64,000 nt of DNA from Streptomyces sp. CC0208 (GTDB taxonomy: Bacteria; Actinomycetota; Actinomycetes; Streptomycetales; Streptomycetaceae), in contig NZ_CP031969.1 of assembly GCF_003443735.1 (NCBI RefSeq), forward strand, positions 5,022,001-5,086,000, written 5' to 3'. Positions 25,501 to 32,185 of this stretch are shown piece by piece. Position 1 is the stretch's first letter, and each line of letters begins with the position of its first letter. Under the pieces are notes generated by a model. The model did no database searches and was not told where the DNA came from. It was given only the letters and a program-made list of their open reading frames with translations. Both the position numbers and the translations under genes were made by a program.

Positions 25501-26064
25501 TCCTGTCGTCGGGTTCGTGTCTTGCCCGGCACCGGGCGCGGGGTTCGTGCGCTGCCTGGTCCCGGTCGTGGGGTTGGTGTGCTGCGCGGCTCCCGTCGTG
25601 GGGCTCGCGTCCTGCCCTGCTCCGGCCGCAGCGCCCACGTCTTGCCCGGCACCTGTCGTGGGGTTGGTGTGCTGCGTGGATCCTGCCGCCGGGTTCGTGT
25701 CTTGCCCGGCACCGGGCGCGGGGTTCGTGCGCTGCCTGGCCCCGGTCGTGGGGTTGGTGTGCTGCGCGGCTCCGGCCGTCGGGCTCGTGTGCTGCCCTGT
25801 CCCGGCCGTGGAGTTCATGTGCCGTCCCGCTCCGGCCGCAGCGCCCACGTCCTGCCCCGCTCCCGTCGTGGGGTTGGTGTGCTGTCCCGTTCCCGCCGCG
25901 GGGCTCGCGTGCTGCCCGGTTCCGGTCGCGGGGCTCGCATCCTGCCGCGCTCCCGCCGCAGAGCCCAAGTCCTGCCCCGCCCCCGCCGCAGAGCCCACGT
26001 CCTGCCCGGCCCCCGCCGAGGAGCCGGGACGCCTCTGCTCCGGCACCCGCGGTGCACCGTCCAT
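22513..26064 (-). CDS. afsR: AfsR-like SARP / NB-ARC / TPR transcriptional regulator
   Basis: 1183 residues. After MDGAPRVPEQRRP comes a 20-copy decapeptide repeat (14-213), then the SARP winged helix (about 221-320, LRFCVLGPVRAWRG...), a BTAD helical domain (about 325-465), the NB-ARC ATPase (Walker A GIGGVGKTT at 522-530, RILVLLDNARD Walker B, CGFLPLAIRIAA) and C-terminal TPRs (about 880-1170). AfsR of S. coelicolor has the same order and about 993 residues, so the excess is close to the repeat length. AfsK phosphorylates it; it binds DNA and hydrolyses ATP to activate afsS. ATG 26064 follows GGGGGAC. Upstream context (catabolic regulon) is unusual for it. Confidence 0.9.
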   Translation of the reverse strand: MDGAPRVPEQRRPGSSAGAGQDVGSAAGAGQDLGSAAGARQDASPATGTGQHASPAAGTGQHTNPTTGAGQDVGAAAGAGRHMNSTAGTGQHTSPTAGAAQHTNPTTGARQRTNPAPGAGQDTNPAAGSTQHTNPTTGAGQDVGAAAGAGQDASPTTGAAQHTNPTTGTRQRTNPAPGAGQDTNPTTGSTQHTNPAAGAGQHPDPTAKAGQNASPAPVTPPLRFCVLGPVRAWRGEDVLNTGSPQQRALLAALLLREGRTATAAELISALWGEESPEQALAAVRTYASRLRKVLDPGVLVSESGGYAIRGLGEDALDLAAAQELATEAEKAKSAGDLCHARDALTRALGLWDGEVLAGVPGPYAEAQRVRLEEWRLQLLESRLDMDLEQGCHAEAVSELTALTAEHPLRERLRELLMLALYRSGRQAEALAVYADTRRLLADELGVDPRPGLRELQQRILQADPGLAEPSSQPEPVAAPVRPAQLPATVPDFTGRAAFVTELGEVLASGSEGRVMAVSALAGIGGVGKTTLAVHVAHQARPAFPDGQLYVDLQGAGARAADPETVLGAFLRALGTADSAIPDSLEERAALYRSVLDGRRILVLLDNARDAAQIRPLLPGTEGCAALVTSRVRMVDLAGAHLVDLDVMSPDEALQLFTKIVGEERVASERKAALDVVAACGFLPLAIRIAASRLAARRTWTVSVLAAKLADERRRLDELQAGDLAVKATFELGYGQLEPAQARAFRLLGLADGPDISLAAAAAVLDLPVEDTEDLLEALVDTSLLESAAPGRYRFHDLVRLYARACAERDEWPPSEREAALSRLLDFYLATATAVYAIERPGDRLVEHLEEVRYPGLAFEDRHTAQDWLYAEANALLAFVQQCAKGALLRRAVDLLWVAKDLAESGANAKQYEVAAVALRDAADAADDPRSRARALTTLTNVHLVAGRFEQADAEARLAMELARAADDLAPSCWAANDRGIIALYQGRHPEGEAYLKEAIESFRRDRNLAGEASALCNLSRIHLAMGRSTSAVELAHQGIVIYDRLGHSLRGANGRYALGLALTGQGRLDAAVERLTEALEVFRDSRQRLWEGMTLFRLAEAHLAGHRPAQTAALTEQALAVLRGIGGEWRRGNVLTVLGRALSGLGQPGRAQACWQEALGIFEQLGSPEAADVRLLLTPSATV
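25426..26025 (-). repeat. 30-bp minisatellite, 20 units, in the afsR N-terminus
   Basis: Twenty in-frame 30-bp units encode decapeptides of the pattern [N/S/G]-P/A-T/A-T/A-G-A/T-G/A-Q-D/H-T/A/V (for example NPTTGAGQDV). A higher-order repeat is visible: bases 25481-25590 and 25661-25770 are nearly identical at an exact offset of 180 bp (six units), so the array has grown by block duplication. Low complexity and Pro/Gly/Gln content suggest a disordered tail in front of the DNA-binding domain. Confidence 0.9.
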
Positions 26065-26236
26065 CGCCGTCCCCCTAGGGCCTGTCTACAACCCCGTCAG
26101 TTTGCCTTGTCCATGGCGGATGCGTCAGCTGTGGAGAGTCTGATCACAGGTGGACGCGCGGGATATCACAAGGCCCTCACCTGTTCTTCGCACACGTCCG
26201 CACACGAACCGTCGCCATCGGTCACCGTTCACGGAG

Positions 26237-26251
26237 CTGACGGACCGTCAG
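26237..26251. promoter_or_regulatory. Regulon operator CTGAC-GGACC-GTCAG (site 6)
   Basis: Perfect arms, 21 bp before the amidohydrolase start at 26273. Flanks extend the match to GCTGACGGACCGTCAGAT. The 26065-26236 stretch upstream has no gene. Confidence 0.75.
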
Positions 26252-26272
26252 ATCGGCGCTACCGTGAGCGCC

Positions 26273-27505
26273 ATGGAGACCACGACGGCACTTCCGAAGA
26301 TCATCTCCGTCGACGACCACACGGTGGAGCCTCCCGACGTCTGGCAGAGCCGGCTCCCGAAGAAGTACCTCGACACCGGCCCCCGCACGGTCCGCGCCCC
26401 GCTCAAGGAGATCAGCTTCCTGGGCGGACGTTTCAAGCCCGTGATGGGCGCCCCCGGGGACGACGGACCCCTGGGCGACTGGTGGCTGTACGAGGGACTC
26501 CAGCGTCCCCTCACCCGCCTGGACACCGCGGTCGGTTACAGCAGGGACGAGATCAAGCTGGAGGTCATCACCTACGAGCAGATGCGCCCGGGGTCGTACG
26601 ACGTCCCCGCCCGTCTCGCCGACATGGACGTCAACCACGTCCAGTCCGCCGTCTGCTTCCCGACCTTCCCGCGCTTCTGCGGCCAGACCTTCACCGAGGC
26701 CAAGGACCACGAACTGGGCCTGCTGTGCGTCCAGGCCTACAACGACTGGATGGTGGAGGAGTGGTGCGGCCCCCAGGCGCAGGGCCGCCTCATACCGCTC
26801 ACCCTCATCCCGCTCTGGGACGCCGAGTTGGCGGCCGCCGAGGTCCGGCGCAACGCCGCCCGCGGCGTCCGGGCCGTCGCCTTCTCCGAGATACCCCCGC
26901 ACCTGGGCCTGCCCTCCGTCCACTCCGACGACTGGGACCCCTTCCTCGCCGCCTGCGACGAGACCGGCACGGTCGTCGCCATGCACATCGGCTCCAGCAG
27001 CCGTATGCCCTCCACCTCCGCCGACGCCCCGCCCGCGGTCGGCTCCACCATCACCTTCGCCAACTGCTGCTTCTCGATGGTCGACTGGCTGATGAGCGGC
27101 AAGTTCGAGCGCTTCCCGAACCTCAAGGTCATGTACGCCGAGGGCCAGATCGGCTGGATCCCCTACATCCTGGAACGCGCCGACGTGGTCTGGGAGGAGA
27201 ACCGCGGCTGGGGCGGCGTCGCCGACAAGGTCCACCGCCCGCCGTCCGAACTCTTCACCGAGCACGTCTACGGCTGCTTCTTCGACGACGCCTTCGGCCT
27301 GAAGAACCTCGACGCGATCGGCGTGGGGAACGTGCTGTACGAGACCGACTACCCCCACTCCGACTCCACCTGGCCCAAGTCGAAGGAGGTCGGCGAGGCC
27401 CAGATGGGACACCTGGACGCCGACGTGGTGGAGCGGATCGTCCGGGGCAACGCCATCGACCTGCTCGGACTCACCCCGGACGGTCTCTGGGGCGGACCGC
27501 GGTGA
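26273..27505 (+). CDS. Amidohydrolase-2 (ACMSD-like) family protein
   Basis: 410-residue metal-dependent hydrolase/decarboxylase fold. Metal ligands: VDDHTVEP near the N-terminus (D-x-H variant of the usual H-x-H), MHIGSSS in the middle and ETDYPHSDSTWPKS near the end. In actinomycete catabolic clusters this subgroup accompanies CoA-ring-cleavage steps or acts as a decarboxylase; the substrate here is unknown. It is the first gene of an operon (amidohydrolase, LLM oxidoreductase, SDR) behind operator 6 and overlaps the next gene by GTGA. Confidence 0.85.
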   Translation: METTTALPKIISVDDHTVEPPDVWQSRLPKKYLDTGPRTVRAPLKEISFLGGRFKPVMGAPGDDGPLGDWWLYEGLQRPLTRLDTAVGYSRDEIKLEVITYEQMRPGSYDVPARLADMDVNHVQSAVCFPTFPRFCGQTFTEAKDHELGLLCVQAYNDWMVEEWCGPQAQGRLIPLTLIPLWDAELAAAEVRRNAARGVRAVAFSEIPPHLGLPSVHSDDWDPFLAACDETGTVVAMHIGSSSRMPSTSADAPPAVGSTITFANCCFSMVDWLMSGKFERFPNLKVMYAEGQIGWIPYILERADVVWEENRGWGGVADKVHRPPSELFTEHVYGCFFDDAFGLKNLDAIGVGNVLYETDYPHSDSTWPKSKEVGEAQMGHLDADVVERIVRGNAIDLLGLTPDGLWGGPR

Positions 27506-28419
27506 CGGACTACGGCATCCAGCTCCCCGTCCAGTCCCAGAGCACGATCTACGCCGAGCCCTGGGAGGCCGGCGCCGGTCCCGAGGACCTCGTCGAGGTG
27601 GCCCGGGCCGCCGACCGCGCCGGGTTCGCGTACATCGCCGCCTGCGACCACGTGGCGATCCCGCGCCGCCTCGCCCCCGCGATGAGCACGGTCTGGTACG
27701 ACCCGGTCGCCACCCTCGCCCATCTGGCGGCCGTGACCGAACGGGTGCGGCTGCTCAGCCACGTGGCGGTGGTCGGGCTGCGGCACCCCCTGCTCACCGC
27801 CAAGCAGTACGCCACCCTCGACCATCTCAGCGGCGGGCGGCTGATCCTCGGGGTCGGCGCGGGGCACGTCCAGGAGGAGTTCGAGGCGCTCGGGGTCGAC
27901 TTCGCCGGGCGCGGGGCCGTCCTCGACGAGTCGATCGACGCCCTGCGCAAGGCCCTCGGCCCCGACGAGTTCCCCGAACACCACGGCAAGCACTACGACT
28001 TCGCGGACCTCGGCCAGCGTCCACGGCCCGCCCAGTCCCACGTCCCGGTGTGGGTCGGGGGCTCCTCCCCGGCCGCCGTACGCCGGGCCGCCCTCAAGGG
28101 CGACGGCTGGCTGCCCCAGGGCGATCCCCGGGACCGGCTGCCCGCGCAGATCGAGCGGATACGGCGGCTGCGGGCGGAGGCGGGCCTCGAAGGGCCGTTC
28201 ACCGTCGGGGCGATCGCCGAGCCGCTCCACCTCGGCACGCCCACGTGGGACGTCGGCCGCCGCACGCTGAGCGGCACGCCCGACGAACTCGCCGAGTCCC
28301 TGCGCGCCTACCGCGCGATGGGCGTGGACCAGATCCAGGTGCGCTTCCGCAGCCGCGACCGCGCCGAACTCGTCGACCAGATCTCGGCGTTCGGCGCCGA
28401 CGTCGCCCCCCACCTCTGA
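27502..28419 (+). CDS. LLM-class F420-dependent oxidoreductase
   Basis: 305-residue luciferase-like TIM-barrel oxidoreductase of the F420 subgroup: DHVAIPRR, LSHVAVVGLRHPLLTAKQYATLDHLSGGRLILGVGAGHVQEEFEALG and VPVWVGGSSPAAVRRA are characteristic. Expected to transfer hydride between F420 and an alcohol, enone or similar site of the catabolic substrate. GTG start overlaps the amidohydrolase stop; the SDR gene follows after 11 bp, so all three are co-expressed. FbiC, needed to make F420, is at 46.8 kb. Confidence 0.88.
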   Translation: MTDYGIQLPVQSQSTIYAEPWEAGAGPEDLVEVARAADRAGFAYIAACDHVAIPRRLAPAMSTVWYDPVATLAHLAAVTERVRLLSHVAVVGLRHPLLTAKQYATLDHLSGGRLILGVGAGHVQEEFEALGVDFAGRGAVLDESIDALRKALGPDEFPEHHGKHYDFADLGQRPRPAQSHVPVWVGGSSPAAVRRAALKGDGWLPQGDPRDRLPAQIERIRRLRAEAGLEGPFTVGAIAEPLHLGTPTWDVGRRTLSGTPDELAESLRAYRAMGVDQIQVRFRSRDRAELVDQISAFGADVAPHL

Positions 28420-28430
28420 GGAGTCACCGC

Positions 28431-29201
28431 ATGGGCAAGCTGGACGGACGTGTCGTCCTCGTCACCGGCGCGGCGCGCGGGCAGGGCGAGCAGGAGGCCC
28501 GGCTGTTCCGGGCGGAGGGCGCCGAGGTCGTCGTAGGGGATGTGCTCGACGAGCAGGGCAAGGCGCTCGCCGAGGAGATCGGGGCGCTGTACGTGCGTCT
28601 GGACGTGAGCCAGGAGGCGGACTGGCAGCGGGCGGTGGAGGCCGTCGTCGAGGAGTACGGGCGGGTCGACGGGCTCGTCAACAATGCCGGCATCCTGCGC
28701 TTCAACAGCCTCCTGGACACGCCTCTCACGGAGTTCATGCAGGTGTTGCAGGTCAACCAGGTCGGCTGCTTCCTCGGCATCAGGACCGTGGGGCCGGTGA
28801 TGACCGACGGGGGCACGATCGTGAACACCGCCTCCTACACCGGGGTGACCGGGATGGCGGGCGTCGGTGCCTACGCGGCCTCCAAGCACGCGATCCTCGG
28901 GCTCACCCGGGTCGCCGCGCTGGAGCTCGCGCCGCGCGGAATCCGGGTCAACGCCATGTGTCCAGGGGCCGTCGACACCGCGATGTCCAACCCGGCGGTC
29001 CTGGACCCCTCGGCGGACGCGTCGGAGGCCTCCCAGGGGCTCGACCGGTTCTACCGCAAGCTCGTACCGCTCGGCCGGATCGGGCGTCCGGAGGAGGTGG
29101 CGGCGCTCGCGCTGTTCCTGACCTCCGCCGACTCCTCGTACATCACCGGCCAGCCGTTCGTGATCGACGGCGGCTGGCTGGCCGGCGTCTCCGTCATCTG
29201 A
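28431..29201 (+). CDS. Short-chain dehydrogenase/reductase (hydroxysteroid-dehydrogenase-like)
   Basis: 256-residue classical SDR: NAD(P) motif TGAARGQGE (14-22), NNAG, catalytic Ser in VNTASYTG, Tyr and Lys in YAASK, and IRVNAMCPGAV. Asp in VVVGDVLDE at the second strand end favours NAD. Overall it resembles the 3alpha,20beta-hydroxysteroid dehydrogenase of Streptomyces (from memory), but related enzymes act on many secondary alcohols. Last gene of the site-6 operon; its stop codon overlaps a half-degenerate operator (29198-29212). Confidence 0.9.
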   Translation: MGKLDGRVVLVTGAARGQGEQEARLFRAEGAEVVVGDVLDEQGKALAEEIGALYVRLDVSQEADWQRAVEAVVEEYGRVDGLVNNAGILRFNSLLDTPLTEFMQVLQVNQVGCFLGIRTVGPVMTDGGTIVNTASYTGVTGMAGVGAYAASKHAILGLTRVAALELAPRGIRVNAMCPGAVDTAMSNPAVLDPSADASEASQGLDRFYRKLVPLGRIGRPEEVAALALFLTSADSSYITGQPFVIDGGWLAGVSVI

Positions 29202-29212
29202 CTGGCCATCAG
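29198..29212. promoter_or_regulatory. Regulon operator CTGAC-TGGCC-ATCAG (site 7, imperfect)
   Basis: One arm mismatch from CTGAC-N5-GTCAG. It overlaps the SDR stop codon and is 65 bp upstream of site 8, so it could be an auxiliary site for the next unit. Confidence 0.45.
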
Positions 29213-29262
29213 GTATTGACCCTGTCTGCGCCCGGTGCCACAGTCGGCGGCAGATCAGGAAT

Positions 29263-29277
29263 CTGACGGAGTGTCAG
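29263..29277. promoter_or_regulatory. Regulon operator CTGAC-GGAGT-GTCAG (site 8)
   Basis: Perfect arms, 41 bp upstream of the luciferase-like gene start. A further half site GTCAG follows at 29288-29292 (GTGTCAGAGACAGAC), giving a cluster of half sites here. Confidence 0.7.
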
Positions 29278-29318
29278 AAACAGGAGTGTCAGAGACAGAC
29301 TGGGGACGGTGAACCTCC

Positions 29319-30437
29319 TTGGAATTCGGGCTCTTTGTACAGGGATACGTGGGCAAGCGCGCCGAGACCGACCCGCTGGCCGAGCACAAGGCGCTGATGG
29401 AGGAGACCGAGTACGTCATCCAGGCGGACCGGTCCGGCTTCAAGTACGCCTGGGCGTCCGAGCACCACTTCCTGGAGGAGTACTCGCACCTCTCCGCCAA
29501 CGACGTCTTCCTCGGCTACCTGGCGCACGCCACCGACCGCATCCACCTCGGCTCCGGGATCTTCAACCCGCTCGCCCAGGTCAACCACCCCGTGAAGGTC
29601 GCCGAGAAGGTCGCCATGCTCGACCATCTCACCGAGAACCGCTTCGAGTTCGGCAGCGGTCGCGGGGCCGGGTCGCACGAGATCCTCGGGTTCATACCCG
29701 GGGTGACCGACATGAACTACACCAAGGAGATCTGGGAAGAGACCATCGCCGAGTTCCCCAAGATGTGGCTCCAGGACGAGTACGTGGGCTTCCAGGGCAA
29801 GCACTGGCAGCTGCCGCCCCGCAAGATCCTGCCGAAGCCGTACGGCAAGTCGCACCCCGCGATGTGGTACGCCGCCGGGTCGCCGCCGTCGTACGCCATG
29901 GCGGCGAAGAAGGGGCTCGGGGTGCTCGGCTTCAGCGTGCAGAAGGTCTCCGACATGGAGTGGGTGCTGGAGCAGTACAAGACGGCCGTCGTGAACGCCG
30001 AGCCGATCGGCGACTTCGTCAACGACAACGTGATGGTGACGACCACGGCGATCTGCGCGCCGACGCACGCCGAGGCGATCGAGATCGCCGTGAACGGGGA
30101 CCTGCACTACCTGCCGTCCCTGGTGTTCCGCTACCACGACACCTTCCCGCGGCCCGAGGGATTCCCCGTGTGGCCGGAGACGCTGCCCGAGTACACCGCG
30201 GAGTTCGTCGAACTCCTCATCGAGGAGGAGCTGTTGATCTGCGGAGACCCGGACGAGGTGGTCCGGCAGTGCAAGCGCTGGGAGCAGGCCGGGGCGGACC
30301 AGCTGAGCTTCGGACTGCCGGTGGGGGTGCCGAAGGAGGAGACCCTCCAGACGATCCGGCTCATCGGGGAGCACGTGATTCCGAAGATCGACACGGATCC
30401 GGTGCATCGGACGACCCGGTTCCGCGAATCCGTATGA
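29319..30437 (+). CDS. Luciferase-like (LLM) flavin-dependent oxidoreductase
   Basis: 372-residue bacterial-luciferase-fold monooxygenase/oxidoreductase: MEFGLFVQGY start, ASEHHFLEEYS, LGSGIFNPLAQVNHPVKVAEKVAMLDHLTENRFEFGSGRGAGS and MWYAAGSPPSY. The EHHF form and length fit the FMN-dependent alkanal-monooxygenase-like branch better than the small F420 branch, but either cofactor is possible. TTG start at 29319 with a weak, distant GGGGAC. First gene of the site-8 operon with the amidohydrolase and aldehyde dehydrogenase that follow. It might perform an oxygenation that yields the aldehyde handled by the last gene. Confidence 0.88.
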   Translation: MEFGLFVQGYVGKRAETDPLAEHKALMEETEYVIQADRSGFKYAWASEHHFLEEYSHLSANDVFLGYLAHATDRIHLGSGIFNPLAQVNHPVKVAEKVAMLDHLTENRFEFGSGRGAGSHEILGFIPGVTDMNYTKEIWEETIAEFPKMWLQDEYVGFQGKHWQLPPRKILPKPYGKSHPAMWYAAGSPPSYAMAAKKGLGVLGFSVQKVSDMEWVLEQYKTAVVNAEPIGDFVNDNVMVTTTAICAPTHAEAIEIAVNGDLHYLPSLVFRYHDTFPRPEGFPVWPETLPEYTAEFVELLIEEELLICGDPDEVVRQCKRWEQAGADQLSFGLPVGVPKEETLQTIRLIGEHVIPKIDTDPVHRTTRFRESV

Positions 30438-30451
30438 GGGGGTTCGGCGCC

Positions 30452-32185
30452 ATGCTCGACCACGTCATCAAAGGCGCGACCGTCGTCGACGGGACCGGTG
30501 CGCCGGCCTTCACCGCCGACGTCGGTATCCGGGACGGTCGTATCGCCGTGATCGGCCGCGGTGTCACCGAAGAGGCCCGGACCAGCGAGGACGCCACCGG
30601 GCTCGTCCTCGCCCCCGGGTTCGTCGACCCCCACACCCACTACGACGCCCAGCTGTTCTGGGACCCCTACGCGACCCCCTCCCTCAACCACGGGGTCACC
30701 ACGGTCGCCGCCGGGAACTGCGGCTTCACGCTGGCGCCCCTGAACCCTTCGCGGCCCGGGGACGCCGACTACACCCGCCGCATGATGTCCAAGGTCGAGG
30801 GGATGTCACTGGTCGCGCTGGAGGAGGGGGCGCCCTGGAGCTGGAGTTCCTTCGGGGAGTACCTGGACGCACTCGAAGGCCGTATCGCGGTCAACGCCGG
30901 TTTCATGGTGGGGCACTGCGCACTGCGGCGGTACGTGATGGGGCCGGACGCCGTCGGCGGACAGCCGTCCGAGGAGCAACTCGCTTCCATGCTGCGGTTG
31001 TTCCACGAGGCCATGGACGCCGGCGCCTGGGGTTTCTCCACCACCCAGTCGTCCACGCACTCCGACGGCGACGGAAAGCCCGTCGCCTCCCGGCACGCCC
31101 TGCCCGCCGAACTCCTCGCGCTCTCACGGGCCGTCGGAGAACACGAGGGGACGCAGATCGAGGCGATCGTCGCCGGGTGTCTCGACCAGTTCAGCGACGC
31201 CGAGATCGACCTGTTCGTGGAGATGAGCGCGGCGGCCGGGCGGCCGCTGAACTGGAATGTGCTGACCATCGACTCGGCCGTCCCGGAGCGGGTGCCGAGG
31301 CAGCTGTTCGCGAGCGAGCAGGCGAGGAAGGCGGGCGGCCGGGTCGTCGCCCTCACCATGCCGATCCTCACCCCGATGAACATGTCCCTGGGCACCTTCT
31401 GCGCGCTGAACCTGATCCCCGGCTGGGGCCCGGTGCTCGCGCTGCCCGTCCCCGAGCGGATCGAGAAACTGCGCGACCCGGACGTACAGAAGGAACTGCT
31501 GCGGCAGTCCCAGTCCAAGGAGGCCGGGGTCTTCCGGCGGCTGACCAACTTCGGGCGGTACGTCATCGGGGACACCTACAGCGACGCCAACCGCGGGCTC
31601 GGCGGGCGGGTCGTGGAGGACATCGCGGCCGAGCGCGGGCAGGAGCCGTTCGCCGCGCTCGTCGAGATCTGCGCGGCCGACTCCTTGCGTACGGTCCTGT
31701 GGCCCATGCCCACCGACAACGACCCGGCGTCCTGGGCGATGCGTGCCGAGGCCTGGCAGCACGAGGACGTACTGCTCGGCGGGTCCGACGCGGGGGCCCA
31801 CCTGGACCGGATGTGCGGGGCGCCGTACACGACCCGCTTCCTCGGGGACTGTCTGCGCGGGCGCAAACTCACGTCGCTGGAACAGGCCGTGAAGATGCTC
31901 ACCGACGACCCGGCCCAGCTGTTCGGGCTGCGGGAGCGCGGACGGATCGCGGAGGGCTTCCATGCGGACCTCGTGCTCTTCGACCCGGAACGGATCGCCG
32001 CGGGCACGGCCACCCTGGTGCACGACCTGCCGGGCGACAGTCCGCGGCTCGACTCCAAGGCGATCGGGGTACGGGCCGTGTGGGTCAACGGAGTCGAGGC
32101 GATCCGGGACGACGCGGTGAGCGGGGCCGTGCCCGGCAGGGTGCTGCGGTCGGGCCGGGACACGCGGACGGTGAGCACCAGGTGA
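30452..32185 (+). CDS. Amidohydrolase-3 family (N-acyl-D-amino-acid deacylase-like)
   Basis: 577 residues from ATG 30452 (GAGGGGG upstream); ATG 30434, overlapping the previous stop as ATGA, is the alternative. Metal-binding site DPHTHYDAQLFWDP near residue 60, GHCALR and a late GGSDAGAHLD, with a C-terminal urease-like strand ADLVLFDPERI. This D-aminoacylase-like subgroup is abundant in actinomycete catabolic clusters, where true substrates are mostly unknown. Overlaps the aldehyde dehydrogenase start by GTGA. Confidence 0.88.
   Translation: MLDHVIKGATVVDGTGAPAFTADVGIRDGRIAVIGRGVTEEARTSEDATGLVLAPGFVDPHTHYDAQLFWDPYATPSLNHGVTTVAAGNCGFTLAPLNPSRPGDADYTRRMMSKVEGMSLVALEEGAPWSWSSFGEYLDALEGRIAVNAGFMVGHCALRRYVMGPDAVGGQPSEEQLASMLRLFHEAMDAGAWGFSTTQSSTHSDGDGKPVASRHALPAELLALSRAVGEHEGTQIEAIVAGCLDQFSDAEIDLFVEMSAAAGRPLNWNVLTIDSAVPERVPRQLFASEQARKAGGRVVALTMPILTPMNMSLGTFCALNLIPGWGPVLALPVPERIEKLRDPDVQKELLRQSQSKEAGVFRRLTNFGRYVIGDTYSDANRGLGGRVVEDIAAERGQEPFAALVEICAADSLRTVLWPMPTDNDPASWAMRAEAWQHEDVLLGGSDAGAHLDRMCGAPYTTRFLGDCLRGRKLTSLEQAVKMLTDDPAQLFGLRERGRIAEGFHADLVLFDPERIAAGTATLVHDLPGDSPRLDSKAIGVRAVWVNGVEAIRDDAVSGAVPGRVLRSGRDTRTVSTR

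Noticed and set aside
25426..26025. Regular 30-bp repeat array that looks CRISPR-like
   Set aside because: Units are contiguous, in frame and encode a decapeptide inside afsR; there are no unique spacers and no cas genes.
22124..26064. Antibiotic biosynthetic cluster around the SARP gene
   Set aside because: No polyketide synthase, nonribosomal synthetase, terpene or tailoring gene set is present. The SARP is the global AfsR type, not a pathway-specific activator.
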